DNA of 9,569 bases, from assembly GCA_021129915.1 (NCBI GenBank), contig JAJOKI010000092.1, forward strand, positions 1-9,569, written 5' to 3'. Positions 6,708 to 9,569 of this stretch are shown here, in pieces. Both the position numbers and the translations under genes were made by a program. Each line of letters starts with the position of its first letter. Positions within the stretch are counted from its first letter, which is position 1. Below the pieces are notes generated by a model. That model was not told the origin of the DNA, made no database searches, and saw nothing but the letters and a program-made list of their open reading frames with translations. This DNA is from Methanocellales archaeon (GTDB taxonomy: Archaea > Halobacteriota > UBA148 > JAJOKI01).

Positions 6708-7121
6708 ATGGCAAAGGGCAAAACAAACAGATTACCAAGACGAAAGAAAGAATTCAAATATCGCGGATATGCAATCGACGAGCTGAAAGAGATGGACTTG
6801 GAAGATGTTGCCAACCTGTTGCCAGCACGGGCGCGCAGAACCATCAAACGAGGATTCTCAGAGGCGCATAAAAAATTATTAGAATCGGTCAAAAAAGGAA
6901 AGTCGCCAATCAGAACGCATCTGCGAGATACAATCATATTACCGAAGATGGTGGGTATGCAATTCGAATTACATGACGGAAAGCAGTTTAACCGCGTGGA
7001 GATTCAACCAGAGATGATTGGACACTATCTTGGCGAGTTTGTGCTTACTCGAAAACGGATTACACATGGGAGTGCGGGTGTTGGTGCAACTCGATCAAGC
7101 AGATATGTGCCATTGAAGTGA
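6708..7121 (+). CDS. rps19: 30S ribosomal protein S19 (uS19)
   Basis: A 137-residue uS19 of archaeal length, located in the head of the small subunit near the A-site finger and uS13. The N-terminal extension has the archaeal [14 protein letters not shown] (16-29). The conserved core appears as [34 protein letters not shown] (66-99) and ends with [39 protein letters not shown] at 6697-6702 is five bases before the ATG, partly in the uL2 stop. The next gene begins 12 bases after the stop. Confidence 0.97.
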   Translation: MAKGKTNRLPRRKKEFKYRGYAIDELKEMDLEDVANLLPARARRTIKRGFSEAHKKLLESVKKGKSPIRTHLRDTIILPKMVGMQFELHDGKQFNRVEIQPEMIGHYLGEFVLTRKRITHGSAGVGATRSSRYVPLK

Positions 7122-7133
7122 GAGGTTATCCAA

Positions 7134-7595
7134 GTGTCAAGAATCAAGTATTCAAAAAAGGAGGTGCCTGAAACAACGGCGAAGGCAATGTGTTACGAGG
7201 TGCACATGTCTCCAAAACACGCAGTGGAGATATGCCGTGAGATAAAGGGGATGAGCGTATCCAGAGCCAAGGAATATATGGAAGATGTCATCGCCCTGAA
7301 AAAAGCAGTCCCATTCAAGAAATATAAGAGGGACGTCGGGCACAAAAAAGGCCTGCATAAATGGGATGCTGGACGATATCCCAGGAAAGCCGCCTCTGAA
7401 ATTCTGCTGCTCCTCACCAGTGCAGAAAAGAATGCAGAGTATAAAGGCCTTGATACAAAACGGATGCGGGTTTGGCATATAGCTGCCAAGAAAGGACGTG
7501 TGATACAGGGGATTATGCCCAGGGCGATGGGCAGGGCAACTCCAAAGAATACCGAAACGGTCACAATTGAGCTTATCTTAGAAGAGGTGCAGTAA
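7134..7595 (+). CDS. rpl22: 50S ribosomal protein L22 (uL22)
   Basis: A 153-residue archaeal uL22, a large-subunit protein whose extended hairpin forms part of the exit-tunnel constriction. The hairpin tip is seen as [12 protein letters not shown] (128-139). Upstream are [28 protein letters not shown] (26-53), the archaeal insertion with [20 protein letters not shown] (68-87) and the [11 protein letters not shown] helix (96-106). The start codon is GTG, with GAGGTTAT upstream as ribosome-binding site. Only one base separates the stop from uS3, and the uS3 ribosome-binding site lies in the last codons here. Confidence 0.96.
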   Translation: MSRIKYSKKEVPETTAKAMCYEVHMSPKHAVEICREIKGMSVSRAKEYMEDVIALKKAVPFKKYKRDVGHKKGLHKWDAGRYPRKAASEILLLLTSAEKNAEYKGLDTKRMRVWHIAAKKGRVIQGIMPRAMGRATPKNTETVTIELILEEVQ

Positions 7596-7596
7596 T

Positions 7597-8319
7597 TTGG
7601 CTATTGAAAGAAAGTTCATCCAAGAAGGACTTAAAAAAGTAAGAATAAATGAATACTTTATACAAGAGTTGAATAGAGCCGGCTATAGCGGAATGAAGGT
7701 CAACAGAACGCCAATGGGGACGCAGATTACCATTTATGCGGAGAAACCGGGGATGGTTATCGGAAAAGTCGGAAAGACCGTACGTACCTTTACCAAAAAG
7801 TTAGATGAGGAATTTCAGTTAGATAATCCACAAATCGATGTACAGGAGGTTGTAAAACCAGAACTGAACGCGCAGATGATGGCAAATAGACTCGCAAATG
7901 CACTGGAGCGCGGATGGTATTTTAGAAAAGCAGGGCACTCAACGCTACAACGTATAATGAATGCTGGCGCGCTGGGTTGTGAAATCATAATATCTGGAAA
8001 GATAACTGGTCCTCGAAAACGCAGAGAGAAATTTTTGGACGGATGTATCAAACATGCAGGGATTCCTGCTGAAGAACTTGTGGACAAGAAATTCGCGATA
8101 GCAATCAAGAAACTTGGTGTCCTCGGTGTTCAGGTCAAAATTGTTCAACCCGATGTCGTGATGCCGGATAACTTCCGCATAATTAGTGAAGAAGATAAAG
8201 AAATTATAGCCGATGAAAAATCAGCAGACATCAAACCAACAGATAAGAGTAAGATAGACAAAAAGGGGGTAAATAATGGCGATATTGAAGCCAGAAGAAA
8301 TCAGGAAAATGACGTCTGA
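7597..8319 (+). CDS. rps3: 30S ribosomal protein S3 (uS3)
   Basis: A 240-residue uS3, located at the mRNA entry site of the small subunit. The KH domain spans about 17-86 and has VIGKVGKT (54-61) with the GxxG RNA-binding loop. The C-terminal domain (about 90-190) includes [32 protein letters not shown] and ends at PDVVMPDNF. The last 45 or so residues are a charged, probably disordered tail. The start is a TTG with GAGGTG seven bases upstream inside uL22; no ATG alternative gives the conserved [12 protein letters not shown]-terminus. The last 14 codons overlap uL29 in another frame. Confidence 0.96.
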   Translation: MAIERKFIQEGLKKVRINEYFIQELNRAGYSGMKVNRTPMGTQITIYAEKPGMVIGKVGKTVRTFTKKLDEEFQLDNPQIDVQEVVKPELNAQMMANRLANALERGWYFRKAGHSTLQRIMNAGALGCEIIISGKITGPRKRREKFLDGCIKHAGIPAEELVDKKFAIAIKKLGVLGVQVKIVQPDVVMPDNFRIISEEDKEIIADEKSADIKPTDKSKIDKKGVNNGDIEARRNQENDV

Positions 8320-8482
8320 TGAGCAGATGGAACAACTATCCAAACTTACCAGCGAGCTTATCAGAGAGAGGGCTACCGCATCTGCAGGTGGTGCACCTGA
8401 AAATCCTGGCAGAATCGGAGGATTGCGGCGGACCATCGCCAGAATCAAGACCATCCAACGCGAACAAGGTGGTGCTGTATAA
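8276..8482 (+). CDS. rpl29: 50S ribosomal protein L29 (uL29)
   Basis: A 68-residue uL29, a two-helix protein near the tunnel exit. It begins with the family form [16 protein letters not shown] and continues with a helix [13 protein letters not shown], a Gly/Pro-rich turn and a second helix [19 protein letters not shown]. The ATG is preceded by GGGGGT inside the uS3 gene. The conserved N-terminus makes this start secure, so the 44-base overlap with uS3 is real. The stop shares one base with the RNase P protein start (TAATG). Confidence 0.93.
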   Translation: MAILKPEEIRKMTSDEQMEQLSKLTSELIRERATASAGGAPENPGRIGGLRRTIARIKTIQREQGGAV

Positions 8483-8763
8483 TGGATATCACGCCCAAGA
8501 ATTTAATCCATCACGAATTGATTGGGCTCCCCGTTGAGATTGTCGCGAGTACAAATCAAAATCAGATAGGACTTAAAGGAAAAATCGTAGATGAAACGCG
8601 AAATATGTTCACGATTGAAAAAGAAGACCAACGGATAAAAAAGACTGCAAAAGAGGGAGTGACATTTGTGTTTACGCTTTCCGATCTGGGACATGCTAAA
8701 GTTAAAGTAAATGGTAATTTACTACTCGCACGACCCGAAAATAGAATTCAAAAAAGAGGATGA
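8482..8763 (+). CDS. rnp1: RNase P protein component 1 (Rpp29/Pop4 homologue)
   Basis: A 93-residue Rpp29 family protein, a subunit of archaeal RNase P, which trims the 5' leader of tRNA precursors. It works with Rpp21 and binds the specificity part of the RNase P RNA. Family blocks visible are NLIHHELIGLPVEIVASTN (7-25), GLKGKIVDETRNMFTIE (30-46), GVTFVFTL (59-66) and VNGNLLLARPENRIQKR (76-92), forming the expected Sm-like beta barrel. It sits between uL29 and uS17, the standard archaeal position. The SUI1/eIF1-like gene that often stands just before it in other archaea is absent. The TAATG junction suggests coupled translation with uL29. Confidence 0.95.
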   Translation: MDITPKNLIHHELIGLPVEIVASTNQNQIGLKGKIVDETRNMFTIEKEDQRIKKTAKEGVTFVFTLSDLGHAKVKVNGNLLLARPENRIQKRG

Positions 8764-8775
8764 GGGGATCAGACA

Positions 8776-9102
8776 ATGACAAAGGATATCGGACTGAATG
8801 TAATTGCACCCGAAAGAGAGTGTGAAGACCCTGCTTGCCCATTTCACGGCGTGCTCCCAGTACGGGGACAGGTATTAGAAGGGACCGTCGTGAGCTCCAA
8901 GATGAAAAAGATCGCGGTTATCCAGCGAGAATATGTCAAACGAGTTCCGAAGTACGAGAGATATGAAAAAAGGCGGTCAAAGATTCATGCGCACAACCCG
9001 CCATGTATAGATGCAAAGAGCGGGGACGTCGTTAAAATCGCTGAATGCCGTCCGTTAAGCAAGACCAAGAAATTTGTGATAATCCAGGTGATGCCAAAAT
9101 GA
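8776..9102 (+). CDS. rps17: 30S ribosomal protein S17 (uS17)
   Basis: A 108-residue archaeal uS17, a primary 16S rRNA binder with an OB fold. The archaeal N-terminal extension carries [11 protein letters not shown] (15-25), with the cysteine pair Cys16 and Cys21 typical of this form. The OB fold follows as [40 protein letters not shown], then [41 protein letters not shown] six bases before the ATG is the ribosome-binding site. The stop overlaps the uL14 start (ATGA). Confidence 0.97.
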   Translation: MTKDIGLNVIAPERECEDPACPFHGVLPVRGQVLEGTVVSSKMKKIAVIQREYVKRVPKYERYEKRRSKIHAHNPPCIDAKSGDVVKIAECRPLSKTKKFVIIQVMPK

Positions 9103-9497
9103 GGGGGCATAACTCCCGAATTCCGCGTTCTATAAATACCGGCGCCCTGCTCGAATGTGCTGATAATACCGGCGCAAGGATTTTACAGGTCATCTCGGTT
9201 AAAGGATACAGGGGTGTAAAACGACGGCAGCCAAGGGCAGGCATTGGCGATATAGTCGTCGTTTCGGTAAAAAAGGGAACGCCCGAGATGAGGAAACAGA
9301 TACTGCATGCCGTCGTTATACGGCAGAAGAAAGAGCTCATGAGGCCGGATCGGATAAGGGTGAAATTTGAGGACAACGCCGCCGTGATAACCGATGAAAA
9401 AGGGGAACCAAAGGGCACCGAAATTAAAGGACCCGTAGCCAGAGAATCTGCAGAACGGTTTGCAAAAATCGCTTCATCTGCCACTATAATCGTATGA
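9099..9497 (+). CDS. rpl14: 50S ribosomal protein L14 (uL14)
   Basis: A 132-residue uL14, the archaeal length, located on the interface side of the large subunit, where it contacts uL19/eL24-type proteins and 16S helix 14. Landmarks are [22 protein letters not shown] (11-32), [25 protein letters not shown] and [17 protein letters not shown]. The frame is open back to 9045, but the ATG at 9099 gives the conserved N-terminus and has GGTGAT six bases upstream, inside uS17. The A of its ATG is the only base not shared with the uS17 TGA at this ATGA junction. Confidence 0.97.
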   Translation: MRGHNSRIPRSINTGALLECADNTGARILQVISVKGYRGVKRRQPRAGIGDIVVVSVKKGTPEMRKQILHAVVIRQKKELMRPDRIRVKFEDNAAVITDEKGEPKGTEIKGPVARESAERFAKIASSATIIV

Positions 9498-9517
9498 GGA
9501 GAAAAGGTGTATTCCAT

Positions 9518-9569
9518 ATGACGTCGATACAACCAAGAAAACAGAGAAGGGAAAGGATAAAAGCGCCAC
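9518..9569 (+). CDS. rpl24: 50S ribosomal protein L24 (uL24), 5' end only
   Basis: The first 17 codons of a gene that runs off the right edge. They read MTSIQPRKQRRERIKAP, matching the archaeal uL24 N-terminus of the type TSKQPRKQRK..R..AP. AGGTG about nine bases before the ATG serves as ribosome-binding site. The position directly after uL14 is the standard operon order. Only the N-terminal tail is present, so the KOW domain cannot be checked. Confidence 0.85.
   Translation, partial: MTSIQPRKQRRERIKAP

Noticed and set aside
5731..6738. A 335-codon open frame on the minus strand opposite uL23 and uL2.
   Set aside because: It lies wholly opposite two secure ribosomal genes, its translation is rich in Pro, Ser, Cys and Phe as expected of antisense shadow, and it has no plausible start signal.

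Overview
The window is archaeal. It holds most of an S10-type ribosomal protein operon in the archaeal arrangement: uL3, uL4, uL23, uL2, uS19, uL22, uS3, uL29, the RNase P protein Rpp29, uS17, uL14 and the start of uL24. There is no S10 or uL16, the proteins are the archaeal forms, and Rpp29 does not occur in bacteria. TATA-type promoters, the archaeal phosphoenolpyruvate carboxylase and an archease agree with this. A euryarchaeote related to methanogens or methane/alkane oxidisers is my best guess, but the lineage cannot be fixed from this sequence alone.

Layout. Positions 1-2300 are a loosely packed accessory stretch. It has a small GIY-YIG domain protein (minus strand), an intergenic patch with inverted repeats and a coding-like scrap, an archease (minus strand), and, divergent from it, an antitoxin/toxin pair of the UPF0175-like/DUF3368 (PIN) type. 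A 353-base gap follows, with a likely terminator and a weak small ORF. Positions 2300-3760 encode the archaeal-type PEP carboxylase behind its own TATA box. Positions 3761-3953 hold a good TATA box and an untranslated leader of about 135 bases with a hairpin. From 3954 to the right edge the ribosomal genes run on the plus strand with almost no gaps. Stops and starts overlap (TAATG twice, ATGA once), the next gene's Shine-Dalgarno often lies inside the preceding gene, and uS3 and uL29 overlap by 44 bases.

How it works together. The operon makes proteins of both ribosomal subunits plus one RNase P subunit, so ribosome assembly and tRNA 5' processing are co-expressed. PEP carboxylase supplies oxaloacetate from PEP and bicarbonate and is a separate unit. 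The clearest anomaly is in the toxin-antitoxin pair. The toxin seems to have lost about five codons of its first PIN active-site motif, and the same deletion would have removed the antitoxin's stop codon, so the antitoxin now reads 13 codons further into the toxin gene. I see no convincing new multi-gene system; most of the window is conserved housekeeping DNA.
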